Positions 17,518 to 27,121 of a DNA stretch of 51,369 nt are shown in pieces. Location of the stretch: positions 1 to 51,369 of the forward strand of contig NZ_AJKI01000051.1 of assembly GCF_000259075.1 (NCBI RefSeq), written 5' to 3'. Below the pieces are notes generated by a model. That model searched no databases, had not been told where the DNA came from, and saw only the letters and a program-made list of their open reading frames with translations. Origin of the DNA: Marinilabilia salmonicolor JCM 21150 (lineage in GTDB: Bacteria; Bacteroidota; Bacteroidia; Bacteroidales; Marinilabiliaceae). Positions within the stretch are counted from its first letter, which is position 1. Each line of letters starts with the position of its first letter. A program made the translations under genes and the position numbers.

Positions 17518-18570
17518 ATGACATTACTGATTTTATACTTAATTCTTGCACTTGGCGTATCTTTTCTGTGCTCTATTCTGGAAGCGGTATTATTCTCCAC
17601 AACAGCCTCCTACATCGAGATTAAAAAGATGCAGAATGTAAGAGGGGCTCAATTATTTTCAAACCTAAAAACCAATATCGACCGTCCCATTTCTGCCATC
17701 CTGTCTATCAATACCATAGCCCACACTGTGGGGGCTGCAGGAGTAGGAGCCCAGGCAGTTTATGTTTTTGGAGAAGTCTGGTTTGGAGTAATCTCGGCCA
17801 TTCTTACGCTATTGATTCTCATTGTTTCCGAGATAATCCCCAAAACCATTGGTGCCACGTTCTGGCGCAACCTGGCCATTCCTGCGGGTTACACCATTCG
17901 TATTCTGATGATCATCGCCTATCCGCTGGTAATTTTTTCGGAACTAATCACCAAACTCATGCCTAAAAGCAAGCATCCCTCAACGGTTAGCCGTGAAGAG
18001 ATTGAAGCCATGTCATCAATTGGGGCCAAAGAGGGAATTCTAAATCAGGATGAAGGAAATATTATCCTTAACGCCATGCGTCTGGATATGATGCGGGTGA
18101 AAGAAATCATGACTCCTCGAACAGTAGTCGTAGCCTGTCCGAGAAATATGACCTCTGCAGAATTCATTGACCATAAGGAATATCTGGAATACAGCCGGAT
18201 TCCGGTATTTAAGAAAAACATCGATGACACGGAGGCGTATGTACTCAAGGCAGATGTTCTGGAATCGGTAGCCAGAGGAAATTGTTCTAACGCACTTCAT
18301 CGTATCGAAAGAATGATTAAAATGGTTCCGGAAGCAATGAATCTCAGGCAACTCTTTGAAGAAATGATTTCCGAAAATGAGCACACCGCTCTTGTAGTCA
18401 ACGAATATGGCGCCATGGAAGGAATTGTCACCCTTGAAGACATCATTGAAACACTCATAGGGCGCGAAATCGTGGACGAAACCGACACGTACGCCGACAT
18501 GCAGGAACTGGCGCGGGAGAGGTGGCATGGAAAAATGAATAAGATTTATCCCCGATTCTGGCGCAAATAA
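17518..18570 (+). CDS. CNNM/CorC-type (DUF21-CBS) membrane protein
   Basis: A 350-residue inner-membrane protein. The N-terminal DUF21 domain (about 1-165) has four hydrophobic segments and Glu-Ile-Ile-Pro-Lys-Thr-Ile-Gly (about 107-114). It is followed by a CBS pair (about 190-320) with Met-Thr-Pro-Arg (about 199-202) and Val-Asn-Glu-Tyr-Gly-Ala-Met-Glu-Gly-Ile-Val-Thr-Leu-Glu-Asp (about 298-312). It lacks the C-terminal CorC_HlyC transporter-associated domain, so it is a short member. The family is linked to magnesium or cobalt efflux, sometimes labelled hemolysin. The start ATG at 17518 is well placed; the gene stands alone. Confidence 0.88.
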   Translation: MTLLILYLILALGVSFLCSILEAVLFSTTASYIEIKKMQNVRGAQLFSNLKTNIDRPISAILSINTIAHTVGAAGVGAQAVYVFGEVWFGVISAILTLLILIVSEIIPKTIGATFWRNLAIPAGYTIRILMIIAYPLVIFSELITKLMPKSKHPSTVSREEIEAMSSIGAKEGILNQDEGNIILNAMRLDMMRVKEIMTPRTVVVACPRNMTSAEFIDHKEYLEYSRIPVFKKNIDDTEAYVLKADVLESVARGNCSNALHRIERMIKMVPEAMNLRQLFEEMISENEHTALVVNEYGAMEGIVTLEDIIETLIGREIVDETDTYADMQELARERWHGKMNKIYPRFWRK

Positions 18571-18764
18571 GTAATTTAGTTTATAGTTTGTAGTCATTAG
18601 TCAGTAGTGAAAGGGGCACACCTGTCGTATATTGCCATCTTGAGAAGCAGGGATAAGAAACTCATCACGAAAATCCACAAATTAATCAGGCTAAGTGAGC
18701 ACCTTTTTTTTAACTTAGTAAACTCAATTTCAGATTATTTTTTTAGACTATTACTCATAAAACT

Positions 18765-20168
18765 ATGCGAAAGCTATTCTCTTTGTTCATTACCCTGGTT
18801 CTGTTTGGCACTGTTTTACCTGCCCAAACCAGTGAAGAAGCTGAGAACCTGATTTACCGTCTTCGGATCTTCAGCGAAATCAACAGTACCAGCTGGGTGC
18901 ATACTCAAAATGCTTTTGATGAAGCAAAAGCAATGGAGGCCGATGCGATTCTCATTCATCTAAACACATACGGAGGCCAGGTGCTTTTTGCCGACTCCAT
19001 CAGAACACGTATTCTCAACAGTGAAATACCGGTGCACGTGTTCATTGACAACAATGCAGCAAGTGCCGGTGCCCTCATATCTATTGCCTGTGACAGTATT
19101 TATATGCGACCGGGAGCAAATATAGGAGCTGCCACAGTAGTAAACCAGACCGGTGAACAAATGCCTGACAAATACCAGTCTTACATGCGCTCCACCATTC
19201 GCGCCACAGCCGAGTCGCACGGGAAAGACACCATCATCACCCCCACCGATACCATTATAAGATGGGTACGCGACCCTCAAATAGCAGAAGCTATGGTAGA
19301 TGAGCGGGTTTACATCCCGGGGGTTATTGATACCGGCAAAGTGCTAACCCTGACTGCTCTGGAGGCCATCGACCTGGATTTTTGCGAAGGCACGGCAAAC
19401 TCGGTTGATGAAGTGATTGAAAAACTGGAATTGAAACCCTACGAATTGAAAACCTACGAACCCTCTTTTTACGATGGACTAAAAGGTTTTCTGACGAGCC
19501 CGGTACTACAGGGTATTTTGGTATTGCTCATTATAGGGGGACTCTATTTTGAGTTACAATCGCCCGGAATTGGATTTCCTCTTATCGTATCCATAGCCGC
19601 GGCGATTCTGTATTTTGCACCGCTCTACATTGATGGATTGGCTGCTAACTGGGAAATTCTGATTTTCATTATCGGCATCGCCCTGATTGCCGTTGAGATA
19701 TTTGCCATCCCCGGATTTGGCATAGCAGGAATTTCGGGAATAATAATGGCGCTGACAGGGCTGACATTGAGTTTACTTGAAAATACAGCATTTGACTTTT
19801 CACCTGTTGATACCACAGCTTTTTTCACTGCTTTGCTTACCGTCTTTCTGGGTATTTTCGGCGGTTTTATCGTAAGTATCTGGCTCAGTCAGAAAATTCT
19901 AACCACCACATCAGGTCCTTTCTCAAAACTGGCTCTTCAGACCACCCAGCCTTTGGATCAGGGATATGTAAGCATTGATGCTGATATGAAAAAGCTGGTT
20001 GGAAAAACAGGCAAAGCATATACAGTGCTGCGTCCATCGGGACGAGTAGAGGTTGAAGGAAAAATTTATGACGCCCGCGCTTCAGAAGGATTTATCGAAA
20101 AAGATGAAACAGTAGAAATTTCTGCATTCTGGTCCGGTCAACTGGTGGTCAGGCAGGTAGAGGAATAA
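18765..20168 (+). CDS. NfeD-family membrane-bound ClpP-type protease
   Basis: A 467-residue protein: a signal peptide (1-20), then a ClpP/SppA-like domain (about 28-235) with the nucleophile in Ala-Ala-Ser-Ala-Gly-Ala (about 98-103) and a candidate Lys near 140 (Pro-Asp-Lys-Tyr). Four to five transmembrane helices (about 240-375) and a C-terminal NfeD OB-fold (about 400-465) follow. Family members cleave hydrophobic segments, often of stomatin (SPFH) partners; no SPFH gene is adjacent here. The start at 18765 gives a clean signal peptide. An intrinsic terminator lies at 20271-20308. Confidence 0.9.
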   Translation: MRKLFSLFITLVLFGTVLPAQTSEEAENLIYRLRIFSEINSTSWVHTQNAFDEAKAMEADAILIHLNTYGGQVLFADSIRTRILNSEIPVHVFIDNNAASAGALISIACDSIYMRPGANIGAATVVNQTGEQMPDKYQSYMRSTIRATAESHGKDTIITPTDTIIRWVRDPQIAEAMVDERVYIPGVIDTGKVLTLTALEAIDLDFCEGTANSVDEVIEKLELKPYELKTYEPSFYDGLKGFLTSPVLQGILVLLIIGGLYFELQSPGIGFPLIVSIAAAILYFAPLYIDGLAANWEILIFIIGIALIAVEIFAIPGFGIAGISGIIMALTGLTLSLLENTAFDFSPVDTTAFFTALLTVFLGIFGGFIVSIWLSQKILTTTSGPFSKLALQTTQPLDQGYVSIDADMKKLVGKTGKAYTVLRPSGRVEVEGKIYDARASEGFIEKDETVEISAFWSGQLVVRQVEE

Positions 20169-20270
20169 AATTTGCAATTTAAATATTGCAATTTGAGCTT
20201 ATTTTTGCTAACCTTAATAGAAGACAATCACAAAACGATAGTCTAAAATACTAAATTTCAGACAAGTAAA

Positions 20271-20308
20271 AAAACGACCAAAATTTCATTTTTTGGTCGT
20301 TTTTTTTG
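20271..20308 (+). terminator. Intrinsic terminator after NfeD gene
   Basis: AAAACGACCAAAA pairs with TTTTTGGTCGTTTT across a short loop and runs into eight T residues. It lies about 100 bp after the NfeD stop. Because the stem is preceded by A residues it may work in both directions. Confidence 0.85.
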
Positions 20309-20465
20309 ACAGGGGTGTATTACCATATCAAAAATCACTATTTTAGTTCATGAAACAGAGGAGCAATATTTGCTTTCCAACCGTTTCAACGTTCTCACAA
20401 ATGCCACAAATAAAGGCACTTAAGAAATCTTTAATTTTATTAATTTATTAATTGAGAATTGAATC

Positions 20466-20687
20466 ATGAAATCCAGGAAGCTGCCCAAAAAGCACAATGA
20501 TGATTTCGATGCTTTCGAAAAACCAAAAAAATCGGGAGCTAAAGTAACTAAAGGTAAAAGATCCAAAAAGCCATCCATCTATGATGAATTGGATGAATTG
20601 CATGAAATGGATGATTTTGTGCTAAGCGACAGAGAGTACAGGGGTTTCGACGACCTCTATAGTGATGATGATGATGCCCTGTATTAA
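20466..20687 (+). CDS. Small charged hypothetical protein
   Basis: A 73-residue protein with a basic N-terminal half (many Lys, residues 1-38) and an acidic C-terminal half (Asp/Glu-rich, ending Asp-Asp-Asp-Asp-Ala-Leu-Tyr). No membrane segment and no cysteine. Real-gene evidence: an ATG start, a leader after a terminator, and a strong intrinsic terminator starting 26 bp after its stop. The polar layout suggests binding to a nucleic acid or ribosome, but the family is not recognised. Confidence 0.65.
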   Translation: MKSRKLPKKHNDDFDAFEKPKKSGAKVTKGKRSKKPSIYDELDELHEMDDFVLSDREYRGFDDLYSDDDDALY

Positions 20688-20712
20688 AGAGGCAATGTTG
20701 AACCATTTAAAT

Positions 20713-20742
20713 AAAAAAGGTCACCTTCGGGTGGCCTTTTTT
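20713..20742 (+). terminator. Intrinsic terminator after small protein
   Basis: AAAAAAGGTCACC and GGTGGCCTTTTTT pair around TTCG, followed by more T residues. It lies 26 bp after the 73-residue gene and 65 bp before the DUF2520 start. The stable UUCG-type loop makes this one of the clearest terminators in the window. Confidence 0.9.
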
Positions 20743-20807
20743 CTTTTTTCTAAAACATCACAAAAATTTCCCCTAAATTAGTGTTTCACAAAAATGCTGA
20801 TTTATTT

Positions 20808-21587
20808 ATGGTCAATATCACATCTGTAGTACTGCTGGGAACGGGAAATGTCGGGACCCATCTCGCAAAAGCGCTCACCGAATCGGGTATTGAAATCCGG
20901 CAGATTTACAGCCGATCACAGGAAAATGCAGAAGAGTTGGCACTGCCCAAACACATTCAGGCCATTTCCGATTTAAAGGAAGCGGATGCCACTGCCGACC
21001 TGTGGCTGATATCGGTTTCTGATGATGCCATTCCCGAAATCGCCAAATCACTTCCCGATTTTGATGGAATTGTAGCACACACCGCAGGAAGTGTACCCAT
21101 GGAAGTCCTCTCCAGATTCAAAAAAAGTGGTGTTTTCTATCCGTTTCAAACTCTTAGTAAAAAAAGAAAAATAGATTACAACGATGTTCCATTTCTTATT
21201 GAAGGAAGCGACGAAGCAACCACACAAAAACTGCTTAAGCTGGCCGGCATCCTGTCTGCAAAAGTCAGTCGGGCAGATTCCACCCTCCGGGCCATCCTGC
21301 ATATTGCGGCCGTTCTTTCCTGCAACTTTGTAAACCATCTTTACAGTTTGTCGGCCGACCTGTTGGAAAGCGGCGGTCTTTCGTTCAAATACCTGACCCC
21401 GCTCATCAAGGAAACCACACAGAAAATATTATACATGTCCCCTCGGGAGGCCCAAACAGGACCGGCAATCAGAAATGACAAGGAAGTTATGGATAAACAT
21501 CTGCAGCGACTGGAAAACAATCCGTCACTCAGAGAAATATACCGGTTAATAAGCGATGACATATTAAAATACCACAAACGGGAATAA
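20808..21587 (+). CDS. DUF2520 NAD(P)-binding oxidoreductase-like protein
   Basis: A 259-residue protein with a Rossmann start (Leu-Leu-Gly-Thr-Gly-Asn-Val-Gly-Thr-His-Leu, about 8-18) and a C-terminal all-helical DUF2520 domain. It resembles pyrroline-5-carboxylate or imidazolonepropionate-type reductases in fold. The reaction is not established. I use the ATG at 20808 over a GTG at 20781. It is first of a run (HAD phosphatase, UbiA, Maf, S46 peptidase) commonly kept together in Bacteroidota, so a shared envelope or housekeeping role is possible. Confidence 0.85.
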   Translation: MVNITSVVLLGTGNVGTHLAKALTESGIEIRQIYSRSQENAEELALPKHIQAISDLKEADATADLWLISVSDDAIPEIAKSLPDFDGIVAHTAGSVPMEVLSRFKKSGVFYPFQTLSKKRKIDYNDVPFLIEGSDEATTQKLLKLAGILSAKVSRADSTLRAILHIAAVLSCNFVNHLYSLSADLLESGGLSFKYLTPLIKETTQKILYMSPREAQTGPAIRNDKEVMDKHLQRLENNPSLREIYRLISDDILKYHKRE

Positions 21588-21672
21588 ATTGTTATTTTCG
21601 CCTGACATTGCAGTCCCGGAACATTAAACAACCGGAACAAGAAATTTGATAATCGTTAAAAAAAACCAAAAT

Positions 21673-22188
21673 ATGACCAATTTCAAAGAAGACCTGATGA
21701 AAGTAAAGGCTTTTGCCTTTGATGTGGACGGTGTTTTGTCGTGGCAGGTAATTCCGCTCCATCCTTCCGGAGAACCTATGCGAACAGCCAATATCAAGGA
21801 TGGATTTGTCATGCAACTGGCAGTAAAACTAGGCTATCCGGTAGCCATTATTACCGGCGGGAATACGGAATCTGTAAAACAGCGATACCTCAACCTGGGA
21901 GTACCGGATGTCTATATGGGTGCATCGGAAAAAATCAATCAGTTTAATGAATGGATCTCAAAACACGACCTGAAACCAGAGAATGTACTTTACATGGGCG
22001 ATGATCTTCCCGACTACCCAGTAATGAAGGAGGTAGGTGTACCCGTTTGCCCGGCAGACGCCGTAGAAGAGATCAAATCGCTCTGTAAATACATCAGTCA
22101 CGCAAAAGGTGGAGAAGGCTGCGTTCGCGATGTAATGGAACAAGTGCTGAGGGCCCAGGGGAAATGGGGTACAGACTTATCCTGGTAA
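21673..22188 (+). CDS. KdsC-like HAD phosphatase
   Basis: A 171-residue HAD-superfamily phosphatase of the KdsC/YrbI type. Motif I is Phe-Asp-Val-Asp-Gly-Val (about 15-20), motif II has Ile-Ile-Thr-Gly-Gly (about 58-62), and motif IV is Tyr-Met-Gly-Asp-Asp-Leu-Pro-Asp (about 108-115). KdsC removes phosphate from KDO-8-phosphate for lipopolysaccharide inner-core synthesis; no kds gene lies beside it, so the substrate is inferred from family. The frame is open back to 21646, but the ATG at 21673 gives the usual N-terminus. Confidence 0.85.
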   Translation: MTNFKEDLMKVKAFAFDVDGVLSWQVIPLHPSGEPMRTANIKDGFVMQLAVKLGYPVAIITGGNTESVKQRYLNLGVPDVYMGASEKINQFNEWISKHDLKPENVLYMGDDLPDYPVMKEVGVPVCPADAVEEIKSLCKYISHAKGGEGCVRDVMEQVLRAQGKWGTDLSW

Positions 22189-22290
22189 GACAGGAATGAG
22201 GATTGAGGGATGAGGGTTAGGCAAAATTATTCCACCCCAACGGCTCATCACTCACCAGTTCGTTAGCTCATCAGCTCAAAACTAAAAACA

Positions 22291-23235
22291 ATGGCATATC
22301 TGAATCTTATTCGTTACAAAAACCTCATCATCATTGTATTGCTTCAGATTTTGTTGCGATATGGGTTATTAATTCCGATACTGGACTATTTCGGGGTGAG
22401 TCCTGAACTGAGTCACCTCAGATTCGGTCTTTTGGTGTTGGCCACGGTCCTTCTGGCAGCATCCGGGTATGTCATCAACAACTATTTTGACGTGAGCATC
22501 GACCGCATCAACAAGCCCGACAATGTGGTGGTGGGACGACAAGTTCCGAGGCGTACCGCATTGTTGCTGCATGTGATTTTTACTTTCACCGGGGTATTTA
22601 TCGGACTTTTTCTGGCTTACATCACACGCAAAGAAAACTATGCGCTGATGTTTATCGTGATTCCCGGTCTTTTATGGTATTACTCCACAACCCTGAAAAA
22701 ACAGATGCTCGTAGGCAACCTGACCATTGCCTTGCTCACCGCCCTGGTTCCGTTTGTAGTAGTTTCCATCGAATTTGCCTCACTGGCAAGAATACATGGA
22801 AATACCATCTTACAGTCAGAAGCCTGCTCCACGGCATGGTTCTGGACTACCGGGTTTGCTTTCTTTGCCTTTATCAGCACCCTTATGCGCGAGCTCATAA
22901 AAGACATGGAAGATGTTGAGGGAGACCGCGAAGCCGGATGCCGCACCCTCCCTGTTGAAATGGGCATTGATTATTCCAGAACAATCGTTGTCATCCTGTC
23001 CATTGCTTCGGTAGCCGCCCTCTGGTTCATACTCATATTTGTCCCCCAGCTCAGAAACAGCTGGATAACCATAGGCTATTTTTCCCTCTTCCTTACCATA
23101 CCATATATCATCCTGGCATTAAAAACACTAACCTCCAAAACCAAGAAAGACTTTGCCTTTATCAGCGGCTTAAGTAAAATTATAATGCTGATGGGAATTT
23201 TATTCATCATCGTAGCCCGGACCTTTTTTGTTTAA
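22291..23235 (+). CDS. UbiA-family prenyltransferase (GGGP-type)
   Basis: A 314-residue integral membrane prenyltransferase with about nine hydrophobic segments. The first Asp-rich motif is Asn-Asn-Tyr-Phe-Asp-Val-x-Ile-Asp-Arg-Ile-Asn-Lys-Pro (about 64-77), the second Lys-Asp-Met-Glu-Asp-Val-Glu-Gly-Asp (about 206-214). These bind magnesium-diphosphate of the prenyl donor. Bacteroidota members of this type are usually annotated as geranylgeranylglycerol-phosphate geranylgeranyltransferase-like; the real acceptor is not known. It follows the KdsC-like gene by about 100 bp and precedes Maf by 30 bp. Confidence 0.87.
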   Translation: MAYLNLIRYKNLIIIVLLQILLRYGLLIPILDYFGVSPELSHLRFGLLVLATVLLAASGYVINNYFDVSIDRINKPDNVVVGRQVPRRTALLLHVIFTFTGVFIGLFLAYITRKENYALMFIVIPGLLWYYSTTLKKQMLVGNLTIALLTALVPFVVVSIEFASLARIHGNTILQSEACSTAWFWTTGFAFFAFISTLMRELIKDMEDVEGDREAGCRTLPVEMGIDYSRTIVVILSIASVAALWFILIFVPQLRNSWITIGYFSLFLTIPYIILALKTLTSKTKKDFAFISGLSKIIMLMGILFIIVARTFFV

Positions 23236-23265
23236 CTGTTGTCAGAAACTTGAAAGAACTTTTTA

Positions 23266-23853
23266 ATGATTCTTCAAAACCTTGAAAAATATTGCATTAC
23301 ACTTGCATCGGGGTCGCCCCGCAGACATGACCTGCTAAAAAAAGCCGGAATAAATTTCACCATAGGTAAAGGAAAGGATGTTCCTGAAGAGGTACCTCCC
23401 GGAATGCATATTGACGAAGTGGCGCTCTATCTTGCCCGATTAAAGGCCGATGCATGGAAAGACATCTGGCAGCACCCCGACCAATTGGTCATAACTGCCG
23501 ACACCATTGTGGCCATAGACAATAAAGTAATTGGGAAGCCGGAGAATAGGAAACACGCCATTCAAATGCTGGAGACGCTCTCAGGCAGATCCCACCGGGT
23601 CATCACAGGTGTTGCAGCCCGCTCTGCGGATAAAGAAATTGCTTTCTCGGATATTACCACCGTTCATTTTAAACCCCTCAGTGCAGAACAAATCCAATAT
23701 TACATCGATCGGTACGAACCCTTTGATAAAGCAGGCTCTTATGGCATTCAGGAGTGGATCGGAATTGTGGGCATCGAGCGCATTGACGGAAGTTACTTCA
23801 ATGTGATGGGGTTACCGGTTTCCAGGCTGATGGATGAACTGGAGAAGTTTTGA
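23266..23853 (+). CDS. Maf-family nucleotide pyrophosphatase
   Basis: A 195-residue Maf protein. Key motifs are Leu-Ala-Ser-Gly-Ser-Pro-Arg-Arg (about 13-20), Ile-Thr-Ala-Asp-Thr-Ile-Val (about 75-81) with the catalytic Asp, and Phe-Asp-Lys-Ala-Gly-Ser-Tyr-Gly-Ile-Gln (about 154-163). The last resembles the dTTP/UTP-hydrolysing YhdE type. It would hydrolyse non-canonical or excess nucleoside triphosphates to monophosphates in the cytoplasm. Its 30-bp gap after UbiA suggests co-transcription. Confidence 0.92.
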   Translation: MILQNLEKYCITLASGSPRRHDLLKKAGINFTIGKGKDVPEEVPPGMHIDEVALYLARLKADAWKDIWQHPDQLVITADTIVAIDNKVIGKPENRKHAIQMLETLSGRSHRVITGVAARSADKEIAFSDITTVHFKPLSAEQIQYYIDRYEPFDKAGSYGIQEWIGIVGIERIDGSYFNVMGLPVSRLMDELEKF

Positions 23854-23981
23854 AAATAAGCAGACACTTCTTTAATGATAAACACCAAACGGAAGCCGGA
23901 AGTTAGAGGTTAGAATATTGGTTAGAGAAGTGAAAAAATTTATAATTTGACAAGACAAAAACCGTAAAAAACAATCATAAC

Positions 23982-26147
23982 ATGAAGAAGTTATTACTCA
24001 TTATCATTTCTTTTCATTTGGCCTTTACCATATCGGCCAAAGAAGGTATGTGGATTCCACTGCTGTTGGAGAAATACAACATCGAAGAGATGCAGGAGAT
24101 GGGCTTTAAACTGACCGCCGAAGACATCTACAGCATCAACCAGGCAAGTATGAAAGATGCAGTAATGATCTTTAACGGAGGTTGCACCGCCGAGCTGATT
24201 TCTGATCAGGGGCTGATCATCACCAATCATCATTGTGGTTATTCGGCCATCCAATCGCACAGTACGGTAGAGAATGACTACCTGACGGATGGATTCTGGG
24301 CCATGTCGAAACAAGAAGAGTTGCCCAACCCTGACATGACGGTCACTTTTCTGAAGCGAATGGAAGATGTCACCGACAGTGTTCTGTCAGGGGTAAAAGA
24401 AACCATGACCATGAAAGAAAGGGACGAGATCATTCAAAAAAATACTGATAAAATCAAAAAAGAAGCTGTAAAGGACACCCACTTTACAGCAACGATAAAG
24501 CCATTTTTCCATGGCAACCAATACTTTCTGTTTGTCAACGAAGTTTTTAAAGATGTGCGACTCGTGGGAGCTCCCCCATCAGCCATCGGAAAATTTGGCG
24601 GCGACACCGACAACTGGATGTGGCCAAGACACACCGGTGATTTCTCTGTCTTCCGCATTTATGCCAATGAGGACAATGAGCCTGCAGAATACAATGCCGC
24701 AAACAAGCCCTACAAACCCGCCAAACATTTCCCGGTTTCGCTCAAAGGAGTTTATGAAGGCGATTTCACCATGGTATTCGGATACCCGGGAAGCACCTAC
24801 CAATATGTTCCCTCTTTCCACCTGGAAATGCTTACCGAAAAAGTTTATCCCGGACTGATTGACATCCGTACCCATAAACTGAACATTATGGATAAATATA
24901 TGGAGCAAGACCGGGGAGTACGAATAAAGTATGCAGCCAAAAATGCCAGTGTTTCCAATTCATGGAAAAGATGGCGGGGAGAAATTAGGGGCCTGGATAT
25001 TCTCAACGCATATCAAAAGAAAGAAGATTACCAGGCAGGTTTTCAAAAATGGGTGGAGGAAAACTCCGAACGGGAAGCACAATACGGAATGCTTTTGAGT
25101 GAGTATGAAGAGTTGTATTCCTCCCTTGGAGAGGTACGTCTGGGACGAGATATGCTTCTGGAAGTAATCTTCCGCAACGGCATCGAAGTTGCCAGAGTTG
25201 CCTCTCTTTTCCGGGAACTGGCATCTATTTACGAAAAAGAAGAAGCGCCGCATAACGAAGAAGTGGAAAAAATAAAATCCAACATCAAAAAAGAGCTGGA
25301 AAGCATCTTTAAAGACTACTATCAACCCGTTGATAAAGAAATCACTGCAGACATATTATCACTCTACAAAAACACGGTTGACGACGATTATTTACCGGCT
25401 TTCTATGGTGAAATTACCGGGAAACACAAAGGAGATTACAATGCCTATGCCGACCGGCTTTTCAAAAAAACCATTTTCGCCGATGAGGCATCATCCACCG
25501 AATTTCTTGAAAACTTCTCAGCCCGCAGTGTGAAAAAGCTCAAGAAAGATCCGGCCTGGGTATTGTACGAAAATTTCATGGATGTATATGGAGATCAGAT
25601 TTATCCGGTGTATCAATCGCTCAACCATAAAGCAGACAGCCTGAACCGTCTTTATATGAATGCGCAAATGGATTATGAGTCGGATAAAAACTTGTACCCC
25701 GATGCCAACTTTACCCTCAGGGTAGGCTATGGAAAGGTAAAAGGATACCAGGCCCGGGATGCAGTTCAATATCTTCATCAGACCACCCTGGAAGGCATTA
25801 TGGAGAAAGACAACCCTGAAATTTATGATTACAGGGTGCCCGGGCGCTTAAAAGAACTCTATCACAACAAAGACTATGGCAGATATGAGGAAAACGGAAC
25901 AGTTCCCGTATGTTTCATAGCCACCAATCACACCACCGGAGGAAATTCAGGAAGTCCGGTGGTCAACGCAGAAGGTCATCTGATTGGTGTCAATTTCGAC
26001 AGAGCCTGGGAAGGGGTCATGAGCGATTTGATGTTCAACCCCGAGCAGTGCAGAAACATTTCCATCGACATCAGATATGCTCTTTTTATTATCGACAAAT
26101 TTGCCGGAGCCGGCTATCTGCTGGATGAGATGACCATCATAGAATAA
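23982..26147 (+). CDS. S46 dipeptidyl-peptidase, DPP11-like
   Basis: A 721-residue exported serine peptidase, close to the length of Porphyromonas DPP11. Residues 1-19 form a signal peptide. The triad is His in Thr-Asn-His-His-Cys-Gly-Tyr (about 83), Asp in Arg-His-Thr-Gly-Asp-Phe (about 222) and Ser656 in Gly-Gly-Asn-Ser-Gly-Ser-Pro. Arg674 in Val-Asn-Phe-Asp-Arg matches the Arg that gives DPP11 its Asp/Glu preference, where DPP7 has Gly. It should remove dipeptides with acidic second residues from the N-termini of peptides in the periplasm, feeding amino-acid uptake. Confidence 0.9.
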   Translation: MKKLLLIIISFHLAFTISAKEGMWIPLLLEKYNIEEMQEMGFKLTAEDIYSINQASMKDAVMIFNGGCTAELISDQGLIITNHHCGYSAIQSHSTVENDYLTDGFWAMSKQEELPNPDMTVTFLKRMEDVTDSVLSGVKETMTMKERDEIIQKNTDKIKKEAVKDTHFTATIKPFFHGNQYFLFVNEVFKDVRLVGAPPSAIGKFGGDTDNWMWPRHTGDFSVFRIYANEDNEPAEYNAANKPYKPAKHFPVSLKGVYEGDFTMVFGYPGSTYQYVPSFHLEMLTEKVYPGLIDIRTHKLNIMDKYMEQDRGVRIKYAAKNASVSNSWKRWRGEIRGLDILNAYQKKEDYQAGFQKWVEENSEREAQYGMLLSEYEELYSSLGEVRLGRDMLLEVIFRNGIEVARVASLFRELASIYEKEEAPHNEEVEKIKSNIKKELESIFKDYYQPVDKEITADILSLYKNTVDDDYLPAFYGEITGKHKGDYNAYADRLFKKTIFADEASSTEFLENFSARSVKKLKKDPAWVLYENFMDVYGDQIYPVYQSLNHKADSLNRLYMNAQMDYESDKNLYPDANFTLRVGYGKVKGYQARDAVQYLHQTTLEGIMEKDNPEIYDYRVPGRLKELYHNKDYGRYEENGTVPVCFIATNHTTGGNSGSPVVNAEGHLIGVNFDRAWEGVMSDLMFNPEQCRNISIDIRYALFIIDKFAGAGYLLDEMTIIE

Positions 26148-26184
26148 ATGAGTTAACGGCAGGTGTCGGAAACTCCAAAAATAT

Positions 26185-26230
26185 AAAACCCGTGCTGATT
26201 CAATAATCTGATCAGTTCACGGGTTTTTTT
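26185..26230. terminator. Bidirectional terminator between S46 and crtB
   Basis: AAAACCCGTG (26185-26194) pairs with CACGGGTTTT (26218-26227) around an inner CTGAT/ATCAG stem, flanked by A and T runs. It sits between two converging genes, so it can end both transcripts. Confidence 0.8.
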
Positions 26231-26243
26231 CAGAATATTTCAA

Positions 26244-27086
26244 TTAGACCTGACCCAATTCATTTTTCACAACTCCCTGGAACAGCAAACTCATCTTCAC
26301 CCAGTTGCTTACTCTTATCCGACGTCGCATGATGGCTTTGGGAGGAGTTCTTTTTATTTTTCGAAAAAGTTTAAGATAATAGATATAAGCGATGTAAACT
26401 CCTAACCTGGCGCTCTTATTAAGTTTCACAATACCCTGATAGGCCTCCCGGAAATCGGTTTCTATCTCCAACTCAATCTTTGCCTTTTGGACTGCAGAAA
26501 AATTCAGCAGATCCACATTCGGAAAATAACTCCGTCCTCGCTCCTCCAGGTCGGATTGAACATCCCTTAGAAAATTGACCTTCTGAAATGCTTCCCCCAA
26601 TTTCCGTGCAGGATGTTTCAATGTATCGTAGCCCTTCGGGTCGCCTTTATAGAAAACTCTGAGACACATCAACCCAACCACCTCTGCAGAACCATAGACG
26701 TAGCTCTCAAACTTTTTACGGTCATAAATTTTATGATCCAGATCCATGGCCATACTTTCAAAAAAAGCTTCAATCAACTCATGGTCGATGGAATACTCAT
26801 TTACCACCAGCTGAAAACTCTGCAATATGGGATTGGTAGAGATCCCCTCATCAATAGAGAGATAAGTCTCTTTTCTGAAGCGTTCCAACAGCACCGATTT
26901 ATCATGTTCATGAAAAGTATCAACAATTTCGTCGGCAAACCGCACAAATCCATAGATGGCATAAACTGCCCTGCGAATTTCGGGAGCAAGCAATCTTATT
27001 CCCAGTGAAAAGCTGGTGCTGTATTTCCGGGTTGTATGCCGGCTACATGCCAGTGCATTTTGGTTGTATAATTCGATACTGTTCAT
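26244..27086 (-). CDS. crtB: Phytoene synthase
   Basis: A 280-residue squalene/phytoene synthase. The two aspartate-rich motifs that bind magnesium-diphosphate are visible: Asp-Glu-Ile-Val-Asp (about 54-58) and Asp-Val-Gln-Ser-Asp (about 172-176), the latter within Asn-Phe-Leu-Arg-Asp. It condenses two geranylgeranyl diphosphates to 15-cis-phytoene, the first committed step of C40 carotenoids. I start at the ATG complementary to 27084-27086; a longer frame adds four residues. It follows the desaturase gene by 35 bp on the same strand, so the pair forms an operon. Squalene synthase is less likely given the neighbours. Confidence 0.92.
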   Translation of the reverse strand: MNSIELYNQNALACSRHTTRKYSTSFSLGIRLLAPEIRRAVYAIYGFVRFADEIVDTFHEHDKSVLLERFRKETYLSIDEGISTNPILQSFQLVVNEYSIDHELIEAFFESMAMDLDHKIYDRKKFESYVYGSAEVVGLMCLRVFYKGDPKGYDTLKHPARKLGEAFQKVNFLRDVQSDLEERGRSYFPNVDLLNFSAVQKAKIELEIETDFREAYQGIVKLNKSARLGVYIAYIYYLKLFRKIKRTPPKAIMRRRIRVSNWVKMSLLFQGVVKNELGQV

Positions 27087-27121
27087 CACAAAAATCATTA
27101 AATTAAAACCCTTAACCTACA